Positions 27,216 to 35,795 of a stretch of 64,000 nt of DNA are shown in pieces; the first letter of the stretch is position 1, and every line of letters begins with the position of its first letter. Under the pieces are notes generated by a model. The model saw only the letters and a program-made list of their open reading frames with translations. It searched no databases and was not told the origin of the DNA. The DNA is taken from assembly GCA_023423535.1 (NCBI GenBank), contig JAFAFL010000042.1, positions 33,471-97,470 of the forward strand, written 5' to 3'. The translations under genes were made by a program, and so were the position numbers. The DNA comes from Pseudomonadota bacterium (GTDB lineage: Bacteria > Myxococcota > Myxococcia > Myxococcales > Myxococcaceae).

Positions 27216-28931
27216 CTCGCGTCTCTCACCGGCGCCGGCGAAGGCCACCAATGCGGCCGCCGTGCAGTGCGCGAGCTGGCGAGCGTCCGGCGAAGGCGAG
27301 CGGCTCTGATCGGTCACGGTGCCATCACGACGCTGGTTCGCCGAGAGCAGCGAGAGCAGTGCCCGGTGCTCGGCGGAGGCATGTTCTCCCGCGGCCTGCA
27401 ACACGAAGGTGGCTTCAGCGGCGAGATCCACCTGACGCCCGCGCACGAGCCACTCCGCCGCGAGCAGCAGCTCCTCGCGTTCGGCGAGCAGCACGTCCTT
27501 CGGCAGCGGCCGCGCGAGGTAGTCGGTCCCGAGAAGGAAGAGGTGCGTCACCCAGTAGAGGTCGTCCTCGCGCCGCGTCTGACGCAGCACGCGCGGTGAG
27601 TGCGCAGCACGCGGAAGCAATCCGGCGCGGCCCGCGAGCTCCGACATCAGCCAGCCCCACAGTCGCCCGAACGCGAAGGAGCCGAACATCACGTAGTCGC
27701 GCAGCGCTGACGCATCCACCGCGTCCGCGGACAACGCGTGACCGCGAACGTGCCGGAGGTAGAGCGCATCGAGCCGCGCCATGCCCGCGAAGGGGTCGAG
27801 CCCTTGCGGGAAGTCTCGCGGCAGCAGCGCCAGCCTCTCCACCGCGCGCGAGAGCTGCGGCGCCAGCGCGTGCTGCTCAAAGAATCGCGGCGCGTGCCCT
27901 TCGAGCATGTGCAGCGTGATCGCGCGATCGGCGAGCTGCCAGTCCTCTGTTCCGTCTGTGCGCCGGAGGAACGCCTCCAGTGCGCGAGCTGCTCGTGCCG
28001 CGGTGTCGCGCTGCGGTGCCGGATGCAGCGGCCGCGCGACGAGCGAGGTCGCGTCCTCTTCGAAGCCCTGGAGCCCCGGCATCCCGCGAATGGCCTCGCC
28101 GAGCCGCGCGCTGGAGAGCGCGGTCAGCCGGCGGGCCTCGTCGTAGACGGTGCGGAAGGCGTCCGTGCTCGCGGTCAGGGGCACGCGGACCGTGCGCGCA
28201 TCCACCCGCTCGGCGCCCCCGTCACACGCGAGCTGCGCCTGCCACGCGCTCTTGAAGGAGAGCTCCAGCGTCAGCGGGAATGGCTCGCCCGCGAGGCCGC
28301 GTGCATCGACGGGATCACAGGCTCGCGCCGTGCGCCGCAGTGCCTCGGCCGCTTCATTGAATGGCAAGGACTCCGACTGCCGGTTGCCGACCGCGCGCTT
28401 GGTGCGCACGAACGCGGCGCCTCCTCTCCGAAGTCCGCGCGAAAGCCGAAGCGAAGCCTCGAGCACGTCATCGCCCGAGGAGAAGAGCACCGGGACGCCG
28501 TGCTCCGCGGCGAGCGCGAAGACGATGTCCGTCTCCGACAGCGCGCGGCCTCCGAGGGACCAGCCGCAGTGCACGTCCATGGTGTGCGCGGCGAAGCCCT
28601 TCGTTCCCGCCGGCGCGTGCATGCCGAGGCAGGCGACGGCGCTCACGCCTTCGAACAGCGCAGCGCTGTAGGCGTCCTCCTCCCAGAACACCTCGGTGCC
28701 TTCGGGGAGCCCGCGCGGATCGACGTTCAGCCGCATCGCGCCGGCGCGGTGGCTGTCGCTCACCCGCACGCGGTCGAAGCCCCTCTCCAGCAGTCCCTGC
28801 ACCGCCGCCGCGGTCTCACGCGTGAGCGCGGCACACGCCGAAGGATAGGTGAGCGATCCCGCCACCAGCGCGCCGAGCGTATCGACCCCCGCCACGCCCT
28901 CGAGGTCGATGACGAGCAGCGCGGTCCGCAC
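27207..28931 (-). CDS. M55 family D-aminopeptidase-like protein with long C-terminal extension
   Basis: 574 residues. Residues 1-270 match the DppA (M55) zinc aminopeptidase fold: VIDLEGVAGVD (Asp and Glu ligands), VSDSHRAG (His), CLGMHAPAGTKG (His) and LSETDIVFALAAEHGVP (Glu). DppA-type enzymes cut D-amino-acid peptides. Residues 270-574 are helical with no recognised family; normal DppA ends near 270, so this is an added domain. The GTG start directly follows the stop of the DUF58 gene (TAGGTG), making it the last gene of the MoxR operon. That context links it to envelope or peptidoglycan-peptide turnover, by inference only. Confidence 0.8.
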   Translation of the reverse strand: MRTALLVIDLEGVAGVDTLGALVAGSLTYPSACAALTRETAAAVQGLLERGFDRVRVSDSHRAGAMRLNVDPRGLPEGTEVFWEEDAYSAALFEGVSAVACLGMHAPAGTKGFAAHTMDVHCGWSLGGRALSETDIVFALAAEHGVPVLFSSGDDVLEASLRLSRGLRRGGAAFVRTKRAVGNRQSESLPFNEAAEALRRTARACDPVDARGLAGEPFPLTLELSFKSAWQAQLACDGGAERVDARTVRVPLTASTDAFRTVYDEARRLTALSSARLGEAIRGMPGLQGFEEDATSLVARPLHPAPQRDTAARAARALEAFLRRTDGTEDWQLADRAITLHMLEGHAPRFFEQHALAPQLSRAVERLALLPRDFPQGLDPFAGMARLDALYLRHVRGHALSADAVDASALRDYVMFGSFAFGRLWGWLMSELAGRAGLLPRAAHSPRVLRQTRREDDLYWVTHLFLLGTDYLARPLPKDVLLAEREELLLAAEWLVRGRQVDLAAEATFVLQAAGEHASAEHRALLSLLSANQRRDGTVTDQSRSPSPDARQLAHCTAAALVAFAGAGERRETR

Positions 28932-30239
28932 CTAGAGGATCCCCCGCGCCTTGATGTCGAGGTACCGGTTCACCGCCGCCAGCGAGAGCTCCTCGGGGTG
29001 CACGTCCACCACCTGCACGCCGTCCTGCGCGATGCGGTGTTTCATCTGCTCGCGTTCGCCGAGCAGCTCACCCGCGACCGCATGGCTGAACGCCTCTTCG
29101 GGGCCCGGCGGATCCGTGCGCAAGAGCTCCACGATCCCGGTGTCCTTCACCGTCATGCACAGCGGCACGTGGCGCTTCGCCAGCCGCCGGATGGGCAGCA
29201 CCAAAGACGAGGCCTGCTCCTCGTCGAGCAGATCGGTGAAGAGGCAGAGCAGGGTGCGCCGCCGCAAGCGGACGTTGAGCTCCTTGAAGAGCCCGAGGTA
29301 GTCCACGTAGGTCAGCGCCGGCTTCGTCGCGTAGAGCGTGTCCACGATCTTCCGGTACTGCTTCCGGCCGCCGTCCGGCGCGAGGTAGGCCTTCACCCCG
29401 TCGGCGAACACCGCGAGGCCCACCCGGTCTCCGTTGCGCACCGCCACGAAGGCGAGAAACAGCGCCGCGTTCACCGCGTGGTCGAGCTTCGTCAGCCCGT
29501 CCACCTTCGCTGCCATCGAGCGCCCGGCATCGACGCAGATGAGGATGGACTGCGAGCGCTCGCTCTCCATCACCCGCGTGACCGGCCGGTTGCGGCGCGC
29601 GGTCGCCTTCCAGTCCACATCGCGCACCGAGTCGCCCTGCGCGTAGTCGCGAAGCCGCGCGAACTCGCTGCCGCGTCCGTCGCGGCGCAGCTTCCGCAGC
29701 CCGAGGTTCACGAGGTCCAGCGCCGCACCGGAGAGCAGGAGCCGCGAGGCCCCGCGCATGTCCGGATAGACCGGCGCGTCCGCCGCCTGCGGCACGAGGC
29801 GCTCGCTCCACACCAGCCCGAACGGTCCGCGCACGCGCACGTGGAGGTCGCCGAAGCTGAACTTGCCGCGCTTCTGCGGCGTGGCCCGATAGCCCGTCTT
29901 CGCTCGGCTCTGCGCTTCGACCTTCAGCGCGAGCTCGTCCGGCGAGACCTCGAACGATTCCGGCGCGTCGTCCTTCAGCTTCACGAAGAACGCGCGCGAC
30001 TCCCGGTTCACCACGTGCACGCGGACGCGGTTGGGGATGCCCACGCCGAGCCTCGCGGGGAGCTCGCGCCAGACCTCCAGCTTCGCGCGCCGGGCAATGA
30101 GGAAGTCACCGGCCGCCGCCAGCACCAGCAGCGCGTCGAGCAGCAGCACCACGCTCCACAGCCCGGGCAGGAAGCCCGCGGCCATGGCCGGCGCGGAGAG
30201 CACGCAGAGCGCCACCCAGAGGCGGCTCGTGGGGACCAT
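28932..30239 (-). CDS. DUF58 domain protein
   Basis: 435 residues. Two N-terminal membrane helices (LWVALCVLSAPAMAAGFLPG, LWSVVLLLDALLVLAAAGDF) are followed by a beta-rich segment and the DUF58 core, recognisable by FARLRDYAQGDSVRDVDWKA and TRVMESERSQSILICVDAGR, the latter a MIDAS-like start of a von Willebrand A fold. DUF58 proteins nearly always accompany MoxR ATPases, as here. The ATG overlaps the moxR stop by one base (TAATG), so it is translationally coupled. Together they probably remodel or assemble an envelope or secreted complex. Confidence 0.9.
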   Translation of the reverse strand: MVPTSRLWVALCVLSAPAMAAGFLPGLWSVVLLLDALLVLAAAGDFLIARRAKLEVWRELPARLGVGIPNRVRVHVVNRESRAFFVKLKDDAPESFEVSPDELALKVEAQSRAKTGYRATPQKRGKFSFGDLHVRVRGPFGLVWSERLVPQAADAPVYPDMRGASRLLLSGAALDLVNLGLRKLRRDGRGSEFARLRDYAQGDSVRDVDWKATARRNRPVTRVMESERSQSILICVDAGRSMAAKVDGLTKLDHAVNAALFLAFVAVRNGDRVGLAVFADGVKAYLAPDGGRKQYRKIVDTLYATKPALTYVDYLGLFKELNVRLRRRTLLCLFTDLLDEEQASSLVLPIRRLAKRHVPLCMTVKDTGIVELLRTDPPGPEEAFSHAVAGELLGEREQMKHRIAQDGVQVVDVHPEELSLAAVNRYLDIKARGIL

Positions 30240-31261
30240 TACCGAGGGACCTCCACCGCCTGCACGACCTCGCGCAGCACGTCCGCCGTCGTCGCGCCGT
30301 CGAGCTCCGCGTCCGGCGAGAGCAGGAGGCGGTGACGGAGCACAGGCGCCGCGAGGTAGCGCACGTCGTCCGGCGTCACGAACGGACGGCCACGCAGCGC
30401 CGCCAGGGCCTTCGACGCGAGGAGCAGGTGCACGCCCGCGCGAGGTCCCGCGCCGAGCCGGATGCGCGGAGAGGTGCGCGTGGCACTGACCAGCTTGCGC
30501 ACGTAGGCGAGCACCTGCGGCTCGATGTTCACCTGCTTCAGGGACTCGCGCGCCCCGATGACCTGCTCGCGCGTCACCGCCTGTGTCACGCCCGCGCGCT
30601 CGAGGTTCCCTGCGTCGAAGCCCTGGTGCACCGAGGTGAGGATCGCGTCCTCCTCCTCCTCGCTCGGGTAGCCCACTTCGATCTTGAGGAGGAAGCGGTC
30701 GAGCTGCGCCTCGGGGAGCGGATAGGTGCCTTCGCTCTCCACCGGGTTCTGCGTGGCGAACACGGTGAAGATCGGCGCGAGGGTGATGTGCCTTCCCTCC
30801 AGCGACACGCTCCGCTCCTGCATCGCCTCCAGCAGCGCGCTCTGCGTCTTCGCCGGCGCGCGGTTGATCTCGTCCGCGAGCAGGAGGTCGGTGAAGATCG
30901 GCCCGCGCACGAGCGCGAAGCCCTGAGTCTTCAGGTCGAACACGCTGGTGCCGAGGATGTCCGCCGGCATGAGGTCCGGCGTGAACTGGATGCGCTTGAA
31001 GTCCGCGCCCACGCTGCGCGCCAGCGCCTTCGCCATCAGCGTCTTCGCCACGCCCGGCACGCCCTCCAGCAGCATGTGGCCGCCGGCGACGAGGCCCACC
31101 AGCATCAGCTCGAGAACGTCGTCCTGGCCCACCACCACCTTGCGCACCTGGCCGAGCGCGTTGTCCCTCAATGCGGCGGCGGTGCGGATGGCGTGGTCCC
31201 CGGCAGGCGGCATCGCGAGACCGGGATCGGCGGCGGGGAGGGGAGGAAGCGGCGTCGTCAT
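30239..31261 (-). CDS. MoxR family AAA+ ATPase
   Basis: 340 residues. Full AAA_3-type ATPase: Walker A GVPGVAKT, Walker B LLLADEINRAP, sensor-1 region FTVFATQNPVESEGTYPLPE, arginine finger area LDRFLLKIEVGYPS, and the lid domain at the end with VRKLVSATRTSPRIRLGAGP and KALAALRGRPFVTPDDVRYL. MoxR proteins act as chaperones that insert cofactors or mature complexes together with vWA/DUF58 partners. The start overlaps the end of the DUF4350 gene by four bases and the end overlaps the DUF58 start, so it lies in a translationally coupled chain. Confidence 0.95.
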   Translation of the reverse strand: MTTPLPPLPAADPGLAMPPAGDHAIRTAAALRDNALGQVRKVVVGQDDVLELMLVGLVAGGHMLLEGVPGVAKTLMAKALARSVGADFKRIQFTPDLMPADILGTSVFDLKTQGFALVRGPIFTDLLLADEINRAPAKTQSALLEAMQERSVSLEGRHITLAPIFTVFATQNPVESEGTYPLPEAQLDRFLLKIEVGYPSEEEEDAILTSVHQGFDAGNLERAGVTQAVTREQVIGARESLKQVNIEPQVLAYVRKLVSATRTSPRIRLGAGPRAGVHLLLASKALAALRGRPFVTPDDVRYLAAPVLRHRLLLSPDAELDGATTADVLREVVQAVEVPR

Positions 31262-32565
31262 GGGGTGGTCCTCGGGCCGGCGCTCTTCGCGCTGCGGCGT
31301 TCGTAGATGAGTCTTCTGGCCTCTGCGGCCCTTCGCGCGGCGAGCTCCACGTCGTGCTCCGACGACGCGACGTGCGCGCGGTGAGAGACCTCACGCATCA
31401 GTGCGGCGAGCGCGGTCTCTCCTCGCGTGTCGAGGCCGCGTGCGACCTCGTCCGCTTCAGCCTTCTGCGGCAGTCCGGCGAGCGGCGCGAGATCGCGGGC
31501 GAGCGCGCGGGAGACCTGCGAGGCGGCGTGCCCGTGGTGACGGCCGGCGCGGTAGAGGCGGGATGCGGCGGAGAGCGCATCGGTCGCGGCCACGCGCTCG
31601 TCTTCGTACGGCACGCGCGGACGGCCGAACCGGCGCAGCGCCACCGCCCACAGGCAGAGCCCGAACACGAGCTGCAGCGCCGCGAAGTGAAGGCCGTAGC
31701 GCGCCGCGAACTGCGCGACCGAGCGGTCGTCGCTGAAGCCGTGGTGGTACTCGTCGAAGAGCACCCGCCCGCTGCGCGAGACCTCGGAGAGGATCGACAG
31801 CCAGAGCTGCGCGTTGTCCGCTTCCGCCAGCCGCCGGTTCATCGCCAGCTCCGGCGCGGAGAGGACGATCACCTCGCCGTCGCCGTGCGGCACCACCGCC
31901 ATCACCGGTGCGCCGAGCTGTTCGTCCTGCAGCAGCGTCACTGCCTCCTCCGGCAGCCCGAGGTGCGTCTGGGTCTTTGCCTGCGCGCGCTGCACGCCGA
32001 GCGTCCAGGGGCTCGGCTGCGGCGGGATGAAGTGGCGCACGCCCTCCACCGCGGTGCCGTCCTCTTCGATCGAGACGGGGATGAGCGTCACGCCGAGCGC
32101 CTTCAGCAGCGGGTCTTCGGGATCTCCCACCGGGACGTACACCAGCACGTGCCCGTTCTCGACGTGCTCGAGCAGCTTCGTGCGCTCCTCGTCCGCGAGC
32201 TCCGGCGCGCTCCACACGTTGAGGCCACGCACGCGCCGCGACAGCTCGCGCTCCTCGACGCCACCGTCCGTCGCCTCCTCACGGAAGAGGTCGCCGCGGG
32301 TGAGCTGCGTCTCCGGATGGAACACCGAGAGCAGCACGAGGTTCTCGCCCTCCTCGATGACCTCCAGATCCGTCTGCTTGCGGTCCACCTCGAGGCCCGA
32401 CTCGGCCGCGAGCACGTAGAGCCCGCGCGCGCCGTCAGGGCCGCTGCGCCACGTCGAGCCCATGTCCGCGAAGCCGCCCCGGTTGGCGCCCCTATAGAGG
32501 TAGGAGCCCGCCACCGCCGCGAGCAGCAGGCCGCCGACGACCACCAGCGGGAAGCGATCACCCAC
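31258..32565 (-). CDS. DUF4350 domain membrane protein
   Basis: About 435 residues. One N-terminal membrane helix (FPLVVVGGLLLAAVAGSYLY) is followed by a soluble domain typical of DUF4350 (GLYVLAAESGLEVDRKQTDL, VLVYVPVG, EVIVLSAPELAMNRRLAEAD, LFDEYHHGFS) and a second helix near 280 (LHFAALQLVFGLCLWAVALR). The GTG at 32565 is chosen because GAGGAGG lies nine bases upstream; it overlaps the upstream stop by eight bases. DUF4350 proteins are known only as companions of DUF4129, MoxR and DUF58 proteins, as found here. Confidence 0.85.
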   Translation of the reverse strand: MGDRFPLVVVGGLLLAAVAGSYLYRGANRGGFADMGSTWRSGPDGARGLYVLAAESGLEVDRKQTDLEVIEEGENLVLLSVFHPETQLTRGDLFREEATDGGVEERELSRRVRGLNVWSAPELADEERTKLLEHVENGHVLVYVPVGDPEDPLLKALGVTLIPVSIEEDGTAVEGVRHFIPPQPSPWTLGVQRAQAKTQTHLGLPEEAVTLLQDEQLGAPVMAVVPHGDGEVIVLSAPELAMNRRLAEADNAQLWLSILSEVSRSGRVLFDEYHHGFSDDRSVAQFAARYGLHFAALQLVFGLCLWAVALRRFGRPRVPYEDERVAATDALSAASRLYRAGRHHGHAASQVSRALARDLAPLAGLPQKAEADEVARGLDTRGETALAALMREVSHRAHVASSEHDVELAARRAAEARRLIYERRSAKSAGPRTTP

Positions 32566-34507
32566 GGGCTTCGCCTCCTCCGCCAGGAGCTGACGGCGGC
32601 GGCATGGCCTGGGCCAGTCCCGCGGAGACCGCACCGCGCTGGGGCTCGTTCGCGTCCGGCCGCAGCAGCGGCTCGCTCAGCGCGCGGAAGGTGACGTAGT
32701 CCTCGCGCGAGACCTCGGCCACGCCGTACCAGGCGAAGTCGAAGCGCAGGGTCAGATCGCGGAACGCCGGCAGCCACTCGCGGCGTCCGCGGAAGCGGCG
32801 GAAGTAGTCCCAGTTCGAGAGCGTGGGGTCGTAGTCGATCGCGCCGGCGCGGTGCAGGCGCGAGAGCAGCGCGAGGTAGAGGCTGCGCACGGCCTCGCGA
32901 TGGCGTCCCTGCGCGGAGAGGTCGTCCGCCATCGACGCCCACGTTTCCGGCGGCCGCGAGAGCGCGTTGTTCGGGTCCGCCTCCTTCGGGAACCCGTCGA
33001 GACCCGTCTGCTCCACGTCGCCGTCCGCGCTGGTGCCGCTCCGGTTGCGGAAGGCCATGAAGAGCAGCACGCCCGCGAGGATCAAGACGCCGCCGAGCAG
33101 CACCATCACGATCGCGTTCGCCGCGCCCATGCCGCTGCCGAAGTTCACTGGCTTCCGCGGCGCGCGGTTGGGCTCGTCCTCGAAGAGGCGCTCCAGGAAC
33201 TCTTCCAGCCACTTCGTGAAGCGCGCCCACCACGAGTCGGGATCGCCGGTCTCCTCTTCTTCGGCCGCCTCCTCCTTCACGCGCTCGGCGGGCTCCTGGA
33301 ACTCCGGCCGCGAGAGGATGTCCCGCGCGCGCGTCTGCGCGTCCACCTGTCCCTCCGGCACCGCGTCCAGCGTGCGCGAGAGCAGACTGACCGCGCCCCA
33401 CAGCCGCCCCTCGGCGCCGTCGCAGTCCTCCCACGTGTCCGCGTAGAGCTCGACCTCGTCCGCCAGCCGCCGCAGCGACGCCTGCTCCGCAGGACCGAGC
33501 CGCTCCAGTCCCGTCAGCCCCGAGAGCCGTCCGCGCAGCGATTCGTCCATCCCGCACGACTCCGCGGCGGACTGCAGGCGCTGCAGCGGTGAGCCAGGCG
33601 ACGACTGCGCCCAGGCGTCCGACGACACGCCCAGCGAACCCGCAAGCGCCACGGCGAAGAGCACGGATGCCGCGGTCCGCTTCGCTCCGGGTCCCGCGCC
33701 GCGCGTGTTCCGCTTCGGCAACTGCTCCACGGCCGCGAGGAGATCCAGGCCCTCCTGTCTCACTCGGCCATCGACGAGGAGCAGCGTGGCCACCGCCGCG
33801 CGCAGGGGCTCGAAGAGCGCGAAGGTCAGTGCGGCCACGACCGCCATCCACACGCCGTTGTCGAGCGCGATGAACCGCTGCGCGAAGGTGAGGTCGAGCC
33901 CGATGAGCTTGCGCCCGAGGTACACCGCGATCGTCGCCGCGAGGTGCAGGTTCAGGCCCACGAGGAACATCACCCAGAAGAGCATCCGCAGGGTCACCGT
34001 GTTCGACCGCGCGGGGCCGAGCATGCGCGCGCAGGTCCCGTAGAGCGCGAGCGCGTGTCCCCGGCCCTTCATCACCACCGCCCAGCCGGCGAGGTGCGAG
34101 GCGAGGATGAAGTACCCGAGCCCCAGCGTGAGCGTCACGCTGACGAGGGTGAAGAGCGGCAGGTACGCGCTGGTGATGACGATGCTCGGCAGCCGCGAGA
34201 GCGCCGCGCGGAAGGACTGCAGCGCGCTCACCGGCCTCTCGCCGACGATCATCGCGTCGAGGTGATGGCAGGTGGCCGCCTGGCACACGCCGCGGAAGAT
34301 CCAGGCCAGCGTGAAGAGCAGCGAGGGCAGCACCAGCGACCCGTCGCGGCTGTATGCGTCGGCGAGGTTCAGCACCGCCCAGGTTACCGCCGCGCCACCG
34401 GGAAGGGTGAGCGCCCACGCGCCGGACGAGCGCGCGCACAGGCGCACGGCTGCATCGAAGAGCGCCACCGGACCTCGCGGCCGGAGCTCTGCGGCGGAGA
34501 CGGCCAC
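32558..34507 (-). CDS. Multi-pass membrane protein with C-terminal DUF4129 domain
   Basis: 649 residues. The N-terminal third has about six membrane helices (LVLPSLLFTLAWIFRGVCQ, ITSAYLPLFTLVSVTLTLGL, MLFWVMFLVGLNLHLAATIA). A further hydrophobic segment (ASVLFAVALAGSLGVSSDAW) and an acidic region follow. After another helix (AIVMVLLGGVLILAGVLLFM), the last 130 residues form a DUF4129 domain (VRSLYLALLSRLHRAGAIDY, LSNWDYFRRFRGRREWLPAF, RFDFAWYGVAEVSREDY), which recalls transglutaminase-associated tails. The usual DUF4129 protein is shorter, so this looks like a fusion of an N-terminal membrane module with the standard one. The GTG start directly abuts the stop of the B-box gene. Confidence 0.85.
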   Translation of the reverse strand: MAVSAAELRPRGPVALFDAAVRLCARSSGAWALTLPGGAAVTWAVLNLADAYSRDGSLVLPSLLFTLAWIFRGVCQAATCHHLDAMIVGERPVSALQSFRAALSRLPSIVITSAYLPLFTLVSVTLTLGLGYFILASHLAGWAVVMKGRGHALALYGTCARMLGPARSNTVTLRMLFWVMFLVGLNLHLAATIAVYLGRKLIGLDLTFAQRFIALDNGVWMAVVAALTFALFEPLRAAVATLLLVDGRVRQEGLDLLAAVEQLPKRNTRGAGPGAKRTAASVLFAVALAGSLGVSSDAWAQSSPGSPLQRLQSAAESCGMDESLRGRLSGLTGLERLGPAEQASLRRLADEVELYADTWEDCDGAEGRLWGAVSLLSRTLDAVPEGQVDAQTRARDILSRPEFQEPAERVKEEAAEEEETGDPDSWWARFTKWLEEFLERLFEDEPNRAPRKPVNFGSGMGAANAIVMVLLGGVLILAGVLLFMAFRNRSGTSADGDVEQTGLDGFPKEADPNNALSRPPETWASMADDLSAQGRHREAVRSLYLALLSRLHRAGAIDYDPTLSNWDYFRRFRGRREWLPAFRDLTLRFDFAWYGVAEVSREDYVTFRALSEPLLRPDANEPQRGAVSAGLAQAMPPPSAPGGGGEARG

Positions 34508-34780
34508 CTAGAGGTCCCGGAGCAGCGCCGCGGCGCCGAGCGTGAGGCCGAAGAGGGTGCCGCAGGCGACGAGCGCGAGCGCCACGTTGCCGAAGGTCCA
34601 CTCGGTGCGGAGCGCGACCTCGCGGGAGGCGGAGAGGCGCTTCGACAGGCAGCTGGCGCAGCGGTTGATGCCCTCGAACTGGGTGGTGCACTCGCGGCAG
34701 ACGACCTGCCTGCATTCGACGCACACGCCGAGGCCGGCCCGCTGCGGGTGGTAGTGGCACCGCCCTTGCCCCTGGATCAT
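34508..34780 (-). CDS. B-box-type zinc finger membrane protein
   Basis: 90 residues. CHYHPQRAG...CVECRQVVCREC...CASCL gives eight Cys/His ligands in the order of a B-box zinc finger, followed by a single C-terminal helix (VALALVACGTLFGLTLGAAA). Small proteins of this kind often start operons of membrane proteins with RDD or DUF4129 domains in Myxococcota. ATG 34780 is preferred over ATG 34789 because TAGCAT at 34788-34793 overlaps the latter and sits seven bases before the former. It is the first gene of the six-gene MoxR operon. Confidence 0.75.
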   Translation of the reverse strand: MIQGQGRCHYHPQRAGLGVCVECRQVVCRECTTQFEGINRCASCLSKRLSASREVALRTEWTFGNVALALVACGTLFGLTLGAAALLRDL

Positions 34781-34787
34781 GCCCGCC

Positions 34788-34793
34788 ATGCTA
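34788..34793 (-). promoter_or_regulatory. Leaderless-type -10 element TAGCAT of the MoxR operon
   Basis: TAGCAT ends seven bases before the ATG at 34780. The spacing fits transcription starting at or next to the start codon of the operon's first gene. Confidence 0.5.
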
Positions 34794-34910
34794 CCCGGAT
34801 CGCCCGTCCGCCTATAGCGGCACCTGCCGTGCCGACGGGCGCCACCGGCCATCGCCCGCGTCGATCTCCAGCTTTCCTCCACCACACGCAGCAACGAGGA
34901 GGAGAACGAC

Positions 34911-35678
34911 ATGGGCATCGGGAAGAGAGCCGTCGCGCTGGGCGCGGTCGGGGCCGCGCTGGTCTTCGGCGGGTGCGAGCGCTCGCAGCAGCAGTCGCAG
35001 TCCGGTGAGGCGCAAAACGATCCCTACGCGCGGGCGCAGCAGGCGCGCGAGAAGGGGCAGCAGGCGCTGGAGCAGGCCAAGCAGAAGCAGGAGCAGGCCG
35101 CCAGCGCGCAGCAGGAGGCCCAGAGCGCGCAGCAGGAGGTGGAGAAGCAGCGCCAGGAGCTCAGCCAGAAGCAGCAGGAGGCCCAGCAGGCGCAGCAGCA
35201 GGCCCAGCAGGCGCACAACGAAGCCCAGCAGGAGGGGCAGCGCGCAGCGCAGGTGACGCAGCAGTCCAACGAGGAGGCACAGCAGGCCCAGCGCGAAGCC
35301 CAGCAGCAGGCGGCGCAGCAACAGCAGCAGCAGGCCGCCCAGCAGCAGCAGCAGGCGCAGCAGGATCAGCAGCGGGCCCAGCAGGAGCAGCAGGCGAACG
35401 CGCAGACGACGCAGCCGCAGCCGCAGCCCATCGCGCAGACCCAGAACGTCGAGGGCGAACTGCAGCGCGCGTCGAACAACCAGGTGGTGATCCAGAGCCA
35501 GGACCAGGGCCAGCTCTCGCTGTCGGTGGACCAGAACACGAAGGTGACCATCGACGGCCGCCAGGCCTCGGTGGGCGAGTTGCAGCAGGGCGCGGAGGTC
35601 CGCGCGTCCTACACGCTGCAGAACGAGCGTCCGGTGGCGACGCAGATCGAGGCAGAGAGCCTCCAGACGCAGCAGTAG
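34911..35678 (+). CDS. Gln-rich coiled-coil lipoprotein with DUF5666-like end
   Basis: 255 residues. Signal and lipobox (GAALVFGGC, Cys near 22). Residues 40-165 are a long low-complexity coiled coil of Gln, Ala and Glu with QQAQ and EAQQ units. The last 75 residues (VEGELQRASNNQVVIQSQDQ, LSLSVDQNTKVTIDGRQASV, LQQGAEVRASYTLQNERPVA) form a small beta barrel resembling DUF5666. A strong Shine-Dalgarno (AGGAGGAGAACGAC) precedes the start. A rod tethered to the outer membrane with a globular tip is plausible; the partner is unknown. A terminator follows 25 bases after the stop, so it is a single-gene unit. Confidence 0.75.
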   Translation: MGIGKRAVALGAVGAALVFGGCERSQQQSQSGEAQNDPYARAQQAREKGQQALEQAKQKQEQAASAQQEAQSAQQEVEKQRQELSQKQQEAQQAQQQAQQAHNEAQQEGQRAAQVTQQSNEEAQQAQREAQQQAAQQQQQQAAQQQQQAQQDQQRAQQEQQANAQTTQPQPQPIAQTQNVEGELQRASNNQVVIQSQDQGQLSLSVDQNTKVTIDGRQASVGELQQGAEVRASYTLQNERPVATQIEAESLQTQQ

Positions 35679-35703
35679 GCGCGCCTGGTCGCCTGCACAT
35701 CGG

Positions 35704-35733
35704 GGAGGCAGGCCGCGCAGGTGGCCTGCCTCC
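35704..35733 (+). terminator. Rho-independent terminator after the Gln-rich lipoprotein gene
   Basis: Perfect 11-bp stem GGAGGCAGGCC/GGCCTGCCTCC with an 8-base loop, followed by TTCTGCTTC. Confidence 0.75.
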
Positions 35734-35795
35734 TTCTGCTTCGCTGCCTAACCTGAGCCCACAGGTTTCCGCCGAACGGGGCGAGGAGAGGGGAC

